A stretch of 12,034 nt of DNA from an uncultured Lachnospiraceae bacterium (GTDB lineage: Bacteria; Bacillota; Clostridia; Lachnospirales; Lachnospiraceae), in assembly GCA_910585895.1 (NCBI GenBank), contig CAJUHY010000069.1, positions 1 to 12,034 of the forward strand, in the 5' to 3' direction. This document shows, piece after piece, positions 5,500 to 12,034 of the stretch. Below the pieces are notes generated by a model. It ran no database searches, was not told the DNA's origin, and was given only the letters and a program-made list of their open reading frames with translations. The translations under genes and the position numbers were made by a program. Each line of letters begins with the position of its first letter. Position 1 is the first letter of the stretch.

Positions 5500-8370
5500 A
5501 TGCAGGTAATAGGAATTACTGGCGGAGTGGGAGCAGGAAAGTCCGCTATCTTGGAATATTTGCAGGAAAATTATAAAGTCAAGAATTTGGAGGCAGACAG
5601 AATTGCTGAGAGGCTGATGGAACCAGGGACGGAATGTTATGAGCAGCTTTTAAAATTTCTTCCGGTGGAAATCTATAATGAGGACGAGACGATTGACCGT
5701 CAGGCTTTGGCCAAAAAACTGTTTGAATCTCCGCAGCTTCGGCAGGATGTAAATAAGGTGGTCCATCCGGCAGTAAAACAATATATCTGTGACAGGATTG
5801 AAGAGCAGAGACAGATGCGTATTCTGGATTTTGTGATTATCGAGGCGGCGCTTTTGATAGAGGATCGTTACGATAAAATCTGCGATGAAATTTGGTATAT
5901 CCATGCCGCAGAAGAGATTCGCAGGCAGCGTCTGTTGGAATCCCGCAAGTATTCCCCGAGTAAGATAGAAAAGATTTTTGAGAGTCAGATGACAGAAGAA
6001 GAATACCGCGAACATTGCCAGGTAGTGATTGACAATAACGGCACGAAAGAAGAGGCGTTTTATCAAGTTGCGCAGATAATCAAAAATAAAGGAGAAGTGG
6101 AACAGGTGCAGCAGGTAGAAGGGATACCCCTGGTGTTTGGATTGGATATCGGAACCCGTAATGTAGTGGGCACGGTAGGATACCGCCAGGAGGAAGAATT
6201 TTTTGTGATAGCCCAGTTTATCAAAGAGCATGAGACGCGTTCTATGCTGGATGGGCAGATTCACGATATCGGACGCGTGGGCAGGACAATCGGGAAGGTA
6301 AAAAAGGAACTGGAATCTCAGCTGCAGATTGAATTGAACGATGTATGTATTGCAGCGGCTGGCCGTGTGTTAAAGACCGTAACCACCACCATCAGTTTTG
6401 AGTTTACAGAAGAGAGCGTAGTTACCGGCGAAGATATCCATACGCTGGATTTGCTGGGAATAGAGAAAGCGCAGCGAATATTAAATGAAAATAATGACAC
6501 CAAGTTCAAGTTCTACTGTGTCGGCTATTCCGTCGTCAAATATTACCTGAACGGAGATGTATTCTCTAATTTGGAGAACCATAAGGCAGAAGAAATCAGC
6601 GAAGATATCATTGTAACATTCCTGCCGGAAGACGTTGTGGACGGCTTATATTCTGCAGTTGGGCTTGCAGGCCTTAAAGTGGCAAATATGACTTTGGAGC
6701 CTATTGCCGCAATTAATGTGGCAATTCCGGAGACATTCCGTATGCTGAATATCGCTCTGGTCGATATCGGCGCGGGAACCAGTGATATTTCTGTGACCAG
6801 GGATGGAAGCATCATCGCCTACGGCATGATTCCCAGCGCGGGAGATGAGCTGACAGAACTTTTGGTGCAGCACTATCTGGTGGATTTCAAGACAGCGGAG
6901 TATATTAAGCTGCAATCCGGCGTAGAGGAAGAGATAGAATACCAGGATATCATGATGATTAAGCATACGGTCACCGCTGAGGAGGTATGGCAGCTGCTGA
7001 AGCCCCTGGTGGATGATTTGGCGGAGAATATTGCAGCCAAGATTAAAGAACTCAACGGAGGAGAGACAGTCAGTGCAACCTTTGTGGTCGGCGGCGGCGG
7101 AAAAATCCATGGATTTATCGAGCATCTTTCGTCTGAATTGGGCTTACCGCAGGAGCGTGTGGCATTGCGCGGAGAGGAAGTGCTGCAGGAGATTCATTTT
7201 GAACAGCAGGATATCCGCAAAGATCCACTGCTTGTGACGCCAATCGGTATCTGCCTGAATTACTATGACCAGAAGAATAATTTTATTTTTGTACGTTTTA
7301 ATGGGGAAAGAATTAAATTATATGATAACGATAAACTGACAATTGTGGATGCGGCGTTACAGGCAGGATTTCCCAATGAACAGCTTTTTCCACGGCGGGG
7401 CAAAGAGATTAATTTCACAGTCAACGGCAGGAAACGCATTGCCCGCGGTGAGGCCGGGGAATCTGCAGTTGTGCGGGTAAATGGGCATCTTACCAATATC
7501 AATGCGCCATTAGAGCCTAACAGTGATATTACAATTGAGCCGTCTACACAGGGAGGCGATGCAGTCTGCCGTTTGGATGATTTGGAAGAATACGGCAGGT
7601 CTATGCTGAACATAGAGGTTAACGGGCGCACCATATCCTGTCCGAGGTTTGCCGAAGTCAATGGAATTATAGAGATGCCTGATTATGAAATTAAGGAAGA
7701 TGACCGCGTGGAGATGCGGGGCTATTATACCGTTTCCCAGATTATTGAATTTATGGACGTGGAAATTGACATGGAAAAAGAAATCCTTGTCAATAATAAG
7801 CCGGCAGATTTGGAAACGCTGGTCTATGAGAATTTTTCTATTGAGTGGACTGTGCAGGCATTCCGCACACCGCAGTCAGAAATAGAAAAGGAAAAAGAAG
7901 TTAAGGCAGAGCTTACGGCAGCAGAGGAGAATTCCGCAAAGCCGGCAGATGACGTGAAAGAAAAGACGGAATTACAGAAGAAAATAGATGCCATCCGCAA
8001 TGTGGATAAAAGCTACGAAGAGTCGGAGCATGAACTGACGCAGGAGGAACTGGAAGAGAAGTTCATGGAAGAACAGAAAGCGACTGAGAGCGATATCCGT
8101 CCCACAATTATAGAGAAAGCCAAACAGCGTGTTGCCAAGCGTGCAGCAGCAAAGTTGGCGGGAATGGACCTCCATATTGTGGTAAATAAGATGCCGGTGA
8201 CTCTGACCGGTAAGAAGACGTATGTGTTTGTGGATGTGTTTGATGTGATTGGCTTTGATGTGCATGGAGGAAATGGAAAGAGCATTGTCACTCTCCTGAA
8301 TGGGGAATCGCCCTCCTACACTGCAGAACTGAAAGAAGGCGATGTCCTTGACATCTACTGGGAGGATTGA
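5500..8370 (+). CDS. coaE: CoaE - FtsA-like ATPase fusion protein
   Basis: One open frame of 956 codons carries two normally separate proteins. Residues 1-196 are dephospho-CoA kinase, which phosphorylates dephospho-CoA to coenzyme A using ATP: P-loop GGVGAGKS (8-15), Asp33 in EADRIA, VHPAV (88-92), and the lid/tail SQMTEEE...VVIDNNGT (162-182); the lid arginines and the usual PLLFE motif are diverged (AALLIED). Residues about 210-590 are an FtsA/PilM-type actin-fold ATPase: phosphate-1 FGLDIGTRN (Asp216), an SHS2-like insert, phosphate-2 VDIGAGTSDI (421-430) and adenosine motif VVGGGGK (529-535). Residues 590-790 and 888-956 are extra beta-rich segments separated by a charged, probably coiled-coil linker (793-885). 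The usual FtsA C-terminal amphipathic helix is not seen; the protein ends DIYWED. The junction contains AAAGGAG and in-frame GTG codons, so a split into two proteins is possible (see findings). It is closely followed by walJ. Confidence 0.88.
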   Translation: MQVIGITGGVGAGKSAILEYLQENYKVKNLEADRIAERLMEPGTECYEQLLKFLPVEIYNEDETIDRQALAKKLFESPQLRQDVNKVVHPAVKQYICDRIEEQRQMRILDFVIIEAALLIEDRYDKICDEIWYIHAAEEIRRQRLLESRKYSPSKIEKIFESQMTEEEYREHCQVVIDNNGTKEEAFYQVAQIIKNKGEVEQVQQVEGIPLVFGLDIGTRNVVGTVGYRQEEEFFVIAQFIKEHETRSMLDGQIHDIGRVGRTIGKVKKELESQLQIELNDVCIAAAGRVLKTVTTTISFEFTEESVVTGEDIHTLDLLGIEKAQRILNENNDTKFKFYCVGYSVVKYYLNGDVFSNLENHKAEEISEDIIVTFLPEDVVDGLYSAVGLAGLKVANMTLEPIAAINVAIPETFRMLNIALVDIGAGTSDISVTRDGSIIAYGMIPSAGDELTELLVQHYLVDFKTAEYIKLQSGVEEEIEYQDIMMIKHTVTAEEVWQLLKPLVDDLAENIAAKIKELNGGETVSATFVVGGGGKIHGFIEHLSSELGLPQERVALRGEEVLQEIHFEQQDIRKDPLLVTPIGICLNYYDQKNNFIFVRFNGERIKLYDNDKLTIVDAALQAGFPNEQLFPRRGKEINFTVNGRKRIARGEAGESAVVRVNGHLTNINAPLEPNSDITIEPSTQGGDAVCRLDDLEEYGRSMLNIEVNGRTISCPRFAEVNGIIEMPDYEIKEDDRVEMRGYYTVSQIIEFMDVEIDMEKEILVNNKPADLETLVYENFSIEWTVQAFRTPQSEIEKEKEVKAELTAAEENSAKPADDVKEKTELQKKIDAIRNVDKSYEESEHELTQEELEEKFMEEQKATESDIRPTIIEKAKQRVAKRAAAKLAGMDLHIVVNKMPVTLTGKKTYVFVDVFDVIGFDVHGGNGKSIVTLLNGESPSYTAELKEGDVLDIYWED
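6088..6108 (+). promoter_or_regulatory. Possible internal translation start at the fusion junction
   Basis: AAAGGAG (6088-6094) lies inside the ORF between the kinase and ATPase domains. In-frame GTG codons follow at 6097 (two bases away, too close) and 6106 (11 bases away, slightly long). A start at 6106 would give an FtsA-like protein with nine residues before GLDIGT, normal for FtsA. It is either a relic of two separate genes or a working site that produces a free ATPase. Confidence 0.45.
8361..8365 (+). promoter_or_regulatory. walJ ribosome binding site inside the upstream ORF
   Basis: GGAGG encodes part of the last codons (Trp-Glu-Asp) of the fusion gene and lies 11 bases before the ATG at 8377. 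The overlap implies translational coupling of walJ to the upstream gene. Confidence 0.7.
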
Positions 8371-8376
8371 TGGGAC

Positions 8377-9174
8377 ATGAGATTATGCAGCATTGCCAGT
8401 GGAAGCAGCGGAAACTGTATTTTTGCTGCTTCTGACAGCACAAATTTACTGATTGATGCCGGCATCAGCGGAAAGAGAATAGAGGAGGGGCTTGTTGAGA
8501 TAGGACATACCACCCGGGAGATAGGAGGAATTCTCATTACTCATGAGCATTCAGACCATATCAGCGGTCTGGGCGTGATTTCCAGGCGCTACGGCATACC
8601 TATCTATGCAACCAAGGGAACGAAAGAGGCGGTATTAAAATGCAAGAGCGTTGGGGAAATTCCCCCGGAGCTGTTTCAGGAGATTCAGCCGGATGTGGAA
8701 TTTACCATCGGAGATATTACCGTAAGTCCGGTTGCCATCTCACACGATGCTGCCCAGCCGACGGCATTTGTGTTCCGACAGGGAAGGAAATCTGTGGGGG
8801 TGATGACTGATCTTGGCAGATATGACGCTTATATTGTAGAGAAACTGCAGAATCTGGATGTGCTTCTTCTCGAAGCCAATCATGATGTACATATGTTACA
8901 GGTCGGGACGTACCCTTACTATTTAAAGCAGAGAATTTTGGGGGATAAGGGGCATTTATCCAATGAAATGTCAGGGCAGCTTCTGAGTGAAGCGCTCCAC
9001 GATGGTTTTAAGGTGGCAATTCTAGGTCATCTGAGTAAAGAAAATAATTATGAGCGGCTTGCCTACGAGACAGTACGGCTGGAAATTGATATGGCAGATA
9101 ATCCATACCATGCAGGTGATTTTCCTATTCATGTTGCAAAGCGTGATGAAGTATCGGATGTGATTGAGTTTTAG
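8377..9174 (+). CDS. walJ: WalJ/YycJ/VicX family MBL-fold hydrolase
   Basis: A 265-residue metallo-beta-lactamase-fold protein of the WalJ (YycJ, VicX) family, matching the family in length and in its N-terminus MRLCSIASGSSGNC. Two-metal ligands are visible: HEHSDH (56-61), His123 in ISHDA, Asp145 in MTDLG, and the later His193 (GHLSN) and His218 (GHLSKENN). WalJ normally sits in the walRK two-component operon, and Bacillus homologues have been reported as 5'-3' exonucleases tied to mismatch repair; that role here is inference. No signal peptide or membrane segment is seen, so it should be cytosolic. It starts six bases after the stop of the fusion gene and ends 20 bases before the ACT-domain gene. 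No sensor kinase or response regulator is nearby, so the family name is from sequence and not from context. Confidence 0.88.
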   Translation: MRLCSIASGSSGNCIFAASDSTNLLIDAGISGKRIEEGLVEIGHTTREIGGILITHEHSDHISGLGVISRRYGIPIYATKGTKEAVLKCKSVGEIPPELFQEIQPDVEFTIGDITVSPVAISHDAAQPTAFVFRQGRKSVGVMTDLGRYDAYIVEKLQNLDVLLLEANHDVHMLQVGTYPYYLKQRILGDKGHLSNEMSGQLLSEALHDGFKVAILGHLSKENNYERLAYETVRLEIDMADNPYHAGDFPIHVAKRDEVSDVIEF

Positions 9175-9194
9175 TTATTTGGAGGTAAAAAGAA

Positions 9195-9479
9195 ATGGAG
9201 AGAAATGCGGACAGGACAATTATTACGGTAGTAGGAAAAGATACCGTGGGAATCATTGCGAAAGTATGTACCTATCTTTCGGAACATCAGATTAATGTAT
9301 TAGACATCAGTCAGACGATTGTTCAGGATTTTTTCAATATGATGATGATTGCGGATATGAAGAATGCGGATAAGCCTTTTGACCAGTGTGCCAGAGATTT
9401 AGAGGTGTTGGGGGAGGAAATCGGCGTGAATATCAAATGCCAGCGGGAAGAGATTTTTAAGAAAATGCACAGAATTTAA
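9195..9479 (+). CDS. ACT domain-containing protein (UPF0237)
   Basis: A 94-residue protein made of one ACT domain, the small-molecule-binding fold usually sensing amino acids. The pattern TIITVVGKDTVGIIAKVCTYLSE (first strand and helix), then INVLDISQTIVQDFFNMMMIADM (two strands), then the second helix and VNIKCQREEIF (last strand) gives beta-alpha-beta-beta-alpha-beta. It belongs to the UPF0237 group, which in many Firmicutes stands directly before a DUF711/UPF0210 gene, as here. GGAGG lies nine bases before the ATG. The gap to the next gene is 11 bases and the AAGGAG of that gene overlaps this stop codon, so the two are likely translated together. A regulatory or ligand-sensing subunit for the DUF711 partner is plausible but unproven. 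Confidence 0.92.
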   Translation: MERNADRTIITVVGKDTVGIIAKVCTYLSEHQINVLDISQTIVQDFFNMMMIADMKNADKPFDQCARDLEVLGEEIGVNIKCQREEIFKKMHRI

Positions 9480-9490
9480 GGAGCGGCGCA

Positions 9491-10855
9491 ATGATAAATA
9501 TCTGGGAAGTAAACGAAACCAACAAAATGATTGAGCAGGAAAATCTTGATGTAAGGACCATTACCCTGGGAATCAGCCTGCTTGATTGTATTGATTCAGA
9601 TTTACAGAAATTAAATGACAATATTTATAAGAAGATTACAACAGCGGCAGAAAATCTTGTGGAGACAGGAGCAGAGATTGAGCGGGGATACTGCATCCCC
9701 ATCGTTAATAAACGAATCTCAGTGACGCCTATCTCTCTGATAGGACAGTCAGCCTGTAAGACACCCGAGGATTTTGTGACAATTGCCAGAACCTTGGATA
9801 AGGCAGCGAAAGCAGTGGGCGTGAACTTCATTGGAGGATATTCTGCACTGGTCTCAAAGGGGATGACGACGGGAGATGAAAATCTGATATGCTCAATTCC
9901 TCAGGCATTGGCAGAGACGGAGCGCGTATGCAGTTCTGTCAATGTGGGTTCCACCAAAACAGGAATAGACATGGATGCCGTCAAGTTAATGGGAGAAATT
10001 ATCTTAAAAACTGCAGAGTATACGAAGGACAACGATTCCCTGGGCTGTGCTAAGCTGGTAGTGTTCTGCAATGCTCCTGATGACAATCCTTTTATGGCAG
10101 GAGCTTTTCACGGCGTGACAGAAGCGGATGCCATTATCAATGTGGGAGTTTCCGGTCCGGGCGTGGTTAAAAAAGCTTTGGAGCAAGTAAGAGGAGCGGA
10201 TTTTGAAACGCTGTGCGAGACAATTAAAAAAACAGCGTTTAAGATTACCCGTGTCGGTCAGCTGGTGGCACAGGAAGCCAGCAGGAGAATGGGAATCCCC
10301 TTTGGCATTATTGACTTATCTCTGGCGCCGACTCCTGCTATCGGGGATTCCGTGGCAGAGATTTTGGAAGAAATTGGCCTGGAATATGCTGGCGCCCCGG
10401 GCACTACCGCAGCGCTTGCGCTGTTGAATGACCAGGTAAAGAAAGGCGGCATTATGGCTTCCTCTTATGTGGGTGGCTTAAGCGGAGCATTCATTCCGGT
10501 CAGTGAAGACCAGGGCATGATAAACGCTGTGGAAGCCGGGGCTCTGACTTTGGAAAAGTTAGAGGCAATGACTTGTGTCTGCTCTGTGGGGCTTGATATG
10601 ATTGCCATTCCCGGGGATGTGCCGCCCGCAACGATTTCCGGCATTATTGCGGATGAGATGGCAATTGGCATGATTAATCAGAAGACAACTGCAGTGCGTT
10701 TGATTCCAGTTATCGGCAAGGGAATTGGGGAGACGGTAGAATTTGGCGGTTTGCTGGGACATGCGCCGGTAATGCCGGTCAACAGGTATAGCTGCGAGGC
10801 GTTCATTAGTCGCAGGGGAAGAATCCCGGCGCCGGTACACAGCTTTAAGAACTGA
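9491..10855 (+). CDS. DUF711/UPF0210 (PFL family) protein
   Basis: This 454-residue protein is a full-length member of the DUF711/UPF0210 family, called PFL family because its fold resembles pyruvate formate-lyase. It is not a known glycyl radical enzyme, and no enzymatic activity is established. Conserved blocks seen are IGGYSALVSKGM (114-125), FCNAPDDNPFMAGAFHG (192-208), DLSLAPTPAIGDSVAEILE (275-293), a cysteine pair in MTCVCSVGLDM (360-370) followed by IAIPGD, and the C-terminal RIPAPVHSFKN. The closing motif reads SRRGRIPAP where I recall RGGRIPAP as usual. No membrane segment or signal peptide. AAGGAG is seven bases before the ATG and overlaps the preceding TAA. The obligate-looking pairing with the ACT gene is the main functional clue. 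Confidence 0.93.
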   Translation: MINIWEVNETNKMIEQENLDVRTITLGISLLDCIDSDLQKLNDNIYKKITTAAENLVETGAEIERGYCIPIVNKRISVTPISLIGQSACKTPEDFVTIARTLDKAAKAVGVNFIGGYSALVSKGMTTGDENLICSIPQALAETERVCSSVNVGSTKTGIDMDAVKLMGEIILKTAEYTKDNDSLGCAKLVVFCNAPDDNPFMAGAFHGVTEADAIINVGVSGPGVVKKALEQVRGADFETLCETIKKTAFKITRVGQLVAQEASRRMGIPFGIIDLSLAPTPAIGDSVAEILEEIGLEYAGAPGTTAALALLNDQVKKGGIMASSYVGGLSGAFIPVSEDQGMINAVEAGALTLEKLEAMTCVCSVGLDMIAIPGDVPPATISGIIADEMAIGMINQKTTAVRLIPVIGKGIGETVEFGGLLGHAPVMPVNRYSCEAFISRRGRIPAPVHSFKN

Positions 10856-10868
10856 TACACTTGTGTAT
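10855..10868. repeat. Inverted repeat overlapping the -35 box
   Basis: ATACAC (10855-10860) and GTGTAT (10863-10868) form a perfect 6-bp palindrome around TT, covering the -35 hexamer of the next promoter and starting on the last base of the DUF711 stop codon. Its place suggests an operator for a dimeric repressor, which is inference. It lacks a T-run, so it is not a terminator. Confidence 0.4.
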
Positions 10869-10889
10869 TGAGAAACAGTGTGTTATGAT
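10861..10889 (+). promoter_or_regulatory. Promoter for the charged-protein gene
   Basis: TTGTGT (10861-10866), a 17-base spacer and TATGAT (10884-10889), with TG at 10881-10882 giving an extended -10. The predicted start near 10896 leaves a leader of about 33 bases. No terminator separates it from the DUF711 gene, so read-through is also likely. Confidence 0.65.
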
Positions 10890-10928
10890 AGTAGAACAGT
10901 ATGAGAAAAAGCACCGGAGGTGGAATCT

Positions 10929-12034
10929 TTGAACGAGAGAGAAGATTACCTGGACAAATTGTTACGGGGAGTGGAAGGCGAATCAGAGACTGATCATGAG
11001 GAAGATGATTTCTTCAGTCAATTTGGGGATCCTATCGCTGATGATGAGGAAGATGATTTCCTCAAAGCATTTGAAAAAAGCAAATCAATGTCTAAGAGTG
11101 ACTCAGGGTCTGAAAATGGCGATGATTTGGATTTTGATATTGGTGACATAGATAATATCGTCAGCAATATCAAAAACGGCACATTAGATGATTTAGAGGA
11201 AAACGGCGATTTAGACAATGGGAAGGACTTGTCTATTGAGGACTCCCTGAAGAATTTTGATGAAGAAGATTTTGGCTTGAATGATGTGGGAGCTGGGTAT
11301 GCGGACCTTGATGCAGAACCGGAGCAGGAAGAAGATTTTGAGGTGAATACGCTGGATGAGGAATCGGTGAACGCTTATGATTCCGGCGGAGCGAGCCAGG
11401 AATTGCTTGATATGCTTTCCGAAATGGGCGATGACAGCGAAGAGCAAGGGAATTTGAATGATTTGCCTTCGGCAGAAGAAGAGAATTTCATGGAGGAAGG
11501 TTTTGGCGATAATCTGCTGGAAGATTCTGCCAGCGGGCAGGAGCCTGAGGAAATGGACTCTGCCACGGAAGGTTCTGAGATGGAAGATTTGGCGAGGCAA
11601 CTGGAAGGATTGGGGTTGGATAATCTGCAAGACCCCGGAATTGCAGAAGTACATGAAGAACTTTCAGAAGACGCTGACAAGGCGAAAAAAGGAAAGAAAG
11701 CCAAAAAGGAAAAGAAAGCAAAGGACAGCGCCGAGGACGAAGGAAAAGAGAAGAAACCAGGATTTTTCAAGAGAATGGGTCGTGTGTTCTTTGGGGAAGA
11801 AGATAAGGTTATCGATGCTTCCGATGTAGAGAATTTGTCGGAGGAAGATAAGGCAGACTTACAGAAATTAGCAGATGAGGAGACTGCCAAAGAGAAGAAA
11901 AAGCAAGAGAAATCGGAGCAGAAAGCAGAAAAGAAAGAGCAGAAGAAGAAAGACAAAGAAGAGAAAAAAGCCCTGAAAGCGAAGGCGAAGGCTGAAAAAG
12001 AAGCGAAGCCCAAAAAAGAGAAGAAAAAAGATAT
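10929..12034 (+). CDS. Highly charged protein of unknown function, TTG start, 3' end outside window
   Basis: I do not recognise this gene. An open frame of 368 codons runs off the right edge. The start is taken as TTG at 10929 because the strong binding site GGAGGTGG (10916-10923) puts GGAGG eight bases before it and the acidic frame is open from there; the first in-frame ATG (11088) lacks such a site. Residues 1-250 are very acidic (many EDD, DLD, EEE runs) with short hydrophobic spots such as DDFFSQFGDP, DDFLKAF and LLDMLSEMG. Residues 251-275 are lysine-rich, 277-289 form an aromatic/basic patch (PGFFKRMGRVFFG), and 320-368 are nearly all Lys, Glu and Ala, probably a long helix. No membrane segment is seen yet. 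The polarity and the FFKRM...FF patch resemble the cytosolic front part of membrane or scaffold proteins, but this is a guess. It has its own promoter. Confidence 0.8.
   Translation, partial: MNEREDYLDKLLRGVEGESETDHEEDDFFSQFGDPIADDEEDDFLKAFEKSKSMSKSDSGSENGDDLDFDIGDIDNIVSNIKNGTLDDLEENGDLDNGKDLSIEDSLKNFDEEDFGLNDVGAGYADLDAEPEQEEDFEVNTLDEESVNAYDSGGASQELLDMLSEMGDDSEEQGNLNDLPSAEEENFMEEGFGDNLLEDSASGQEPEEMDSATEGSEMEDLARQLEGLGLDNLQDPGIAEVHEELSEDADKAKKGKKAKKEKKAKDSAEDEGKEKKPGFFKRMGRVFFGEEDKVIDASDVENLSEEDKADLQKLADEETAKEKKKQEKSEQKAEKKEQKKKDKEEKKALKAKAKAEKEAKPKKEKKKD

Noticed and set aside
5650..6264. 204-codon minus strand frame
   Set aside because: Antisense to the CoaE domain, which has clear family motifs on the + strand; no start signals.
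11458..11829. 123-codon + strand frame inside the charged-protein gene
   Set aside because: Shifted frame within the open acidic/basic frame that has the strong ribosome binding site; composition (Arg, Lys, Trp) is typical of a shadow frame.
11375..12013. 212-codon minus strand frame rich in Ser and Phe
   Set aside because: Low-complexity mirror of the Glu/Lys-rich + strand gene; purine-rich coding DNA yields Ser/Phe-rich antisense frames. No ribosome binding site.

Overview
The window looks like chromosomal core DNA from a low-to-moderate GC Firmicute, most likely a Clostridia member of the Lachnospiraceae type. The grounds are strong AGGAGG-type ribosome binding sites with GTG and TTG starts, a tRNA-Leu without an encoded CCA, a DNA polymerase I with a dead proofreading domain, and the order polA - coaE - FtsA-like - walJ - ACT - DUF711. 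The organism assignment is inference. I see no mobile element, CRISPR array, rRNA or phage gene.

Layout. At the left edge a tRNA-Leu(CAA) is transcribed leftwards from its own promoter and ends in a strong hairpin terminator. Back to back with it, a consensus promoter (TTGACA-17-TATACT) drives rightward transcription of ridA (enamine/imine deaminase) and a three-domain Xaa-Pro aminopeptidase. All protein genes from here on are on the + strand. After an 83-base AT-rich gap comes polA, then a single 956-codon ORF fusing dephospho-CoA kinase (CoaE) to an FtsA/PilM-like actin-fold ATPase with a long extra C-terminal region. Six bases later comes a WalJ/YycJ metallo-beta-lactamase-fold protein, then a small ACT-domain protein and its usual partner, a DUF711/UPF0210 protein. 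The spacing from coaE to DUF711 (6, 20 and 11 bases) suggests one transcript. A further promoter with an extended -10 and a short inverted repeat precedes a TTG-started, highly charged protein of unknown function that runs off the right edge.

How the genes fit together: polA (repair and Okazaki fragment processing) and WalJ (linked to cell-wall regulation and reported as a 5'-3' exonuclease in Bacillus) could share DNA metabolism. CoaE makes coenzyme A. The FtsA-like protein suggests a cytoskeletal or envelope role. The ACT/DUF711 pair has no settled function. Most of the window is ordinary housekeeping.

The most notable feature is the CoaE-FtsA fusion. The junction carries a ribosome-binding-site-like AAAGGAG followed by in-frame GTG codons, and one extra A in the adjacent A5 run would create a TAA that ends CoaE at 196 residues, its normal family length. 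The fusion may therefore be a recent one-base event, a programmed or split arrangement, or a sequencing error. The highly polar protein at the right edge, which has a TTG start, is the other item worth following up.
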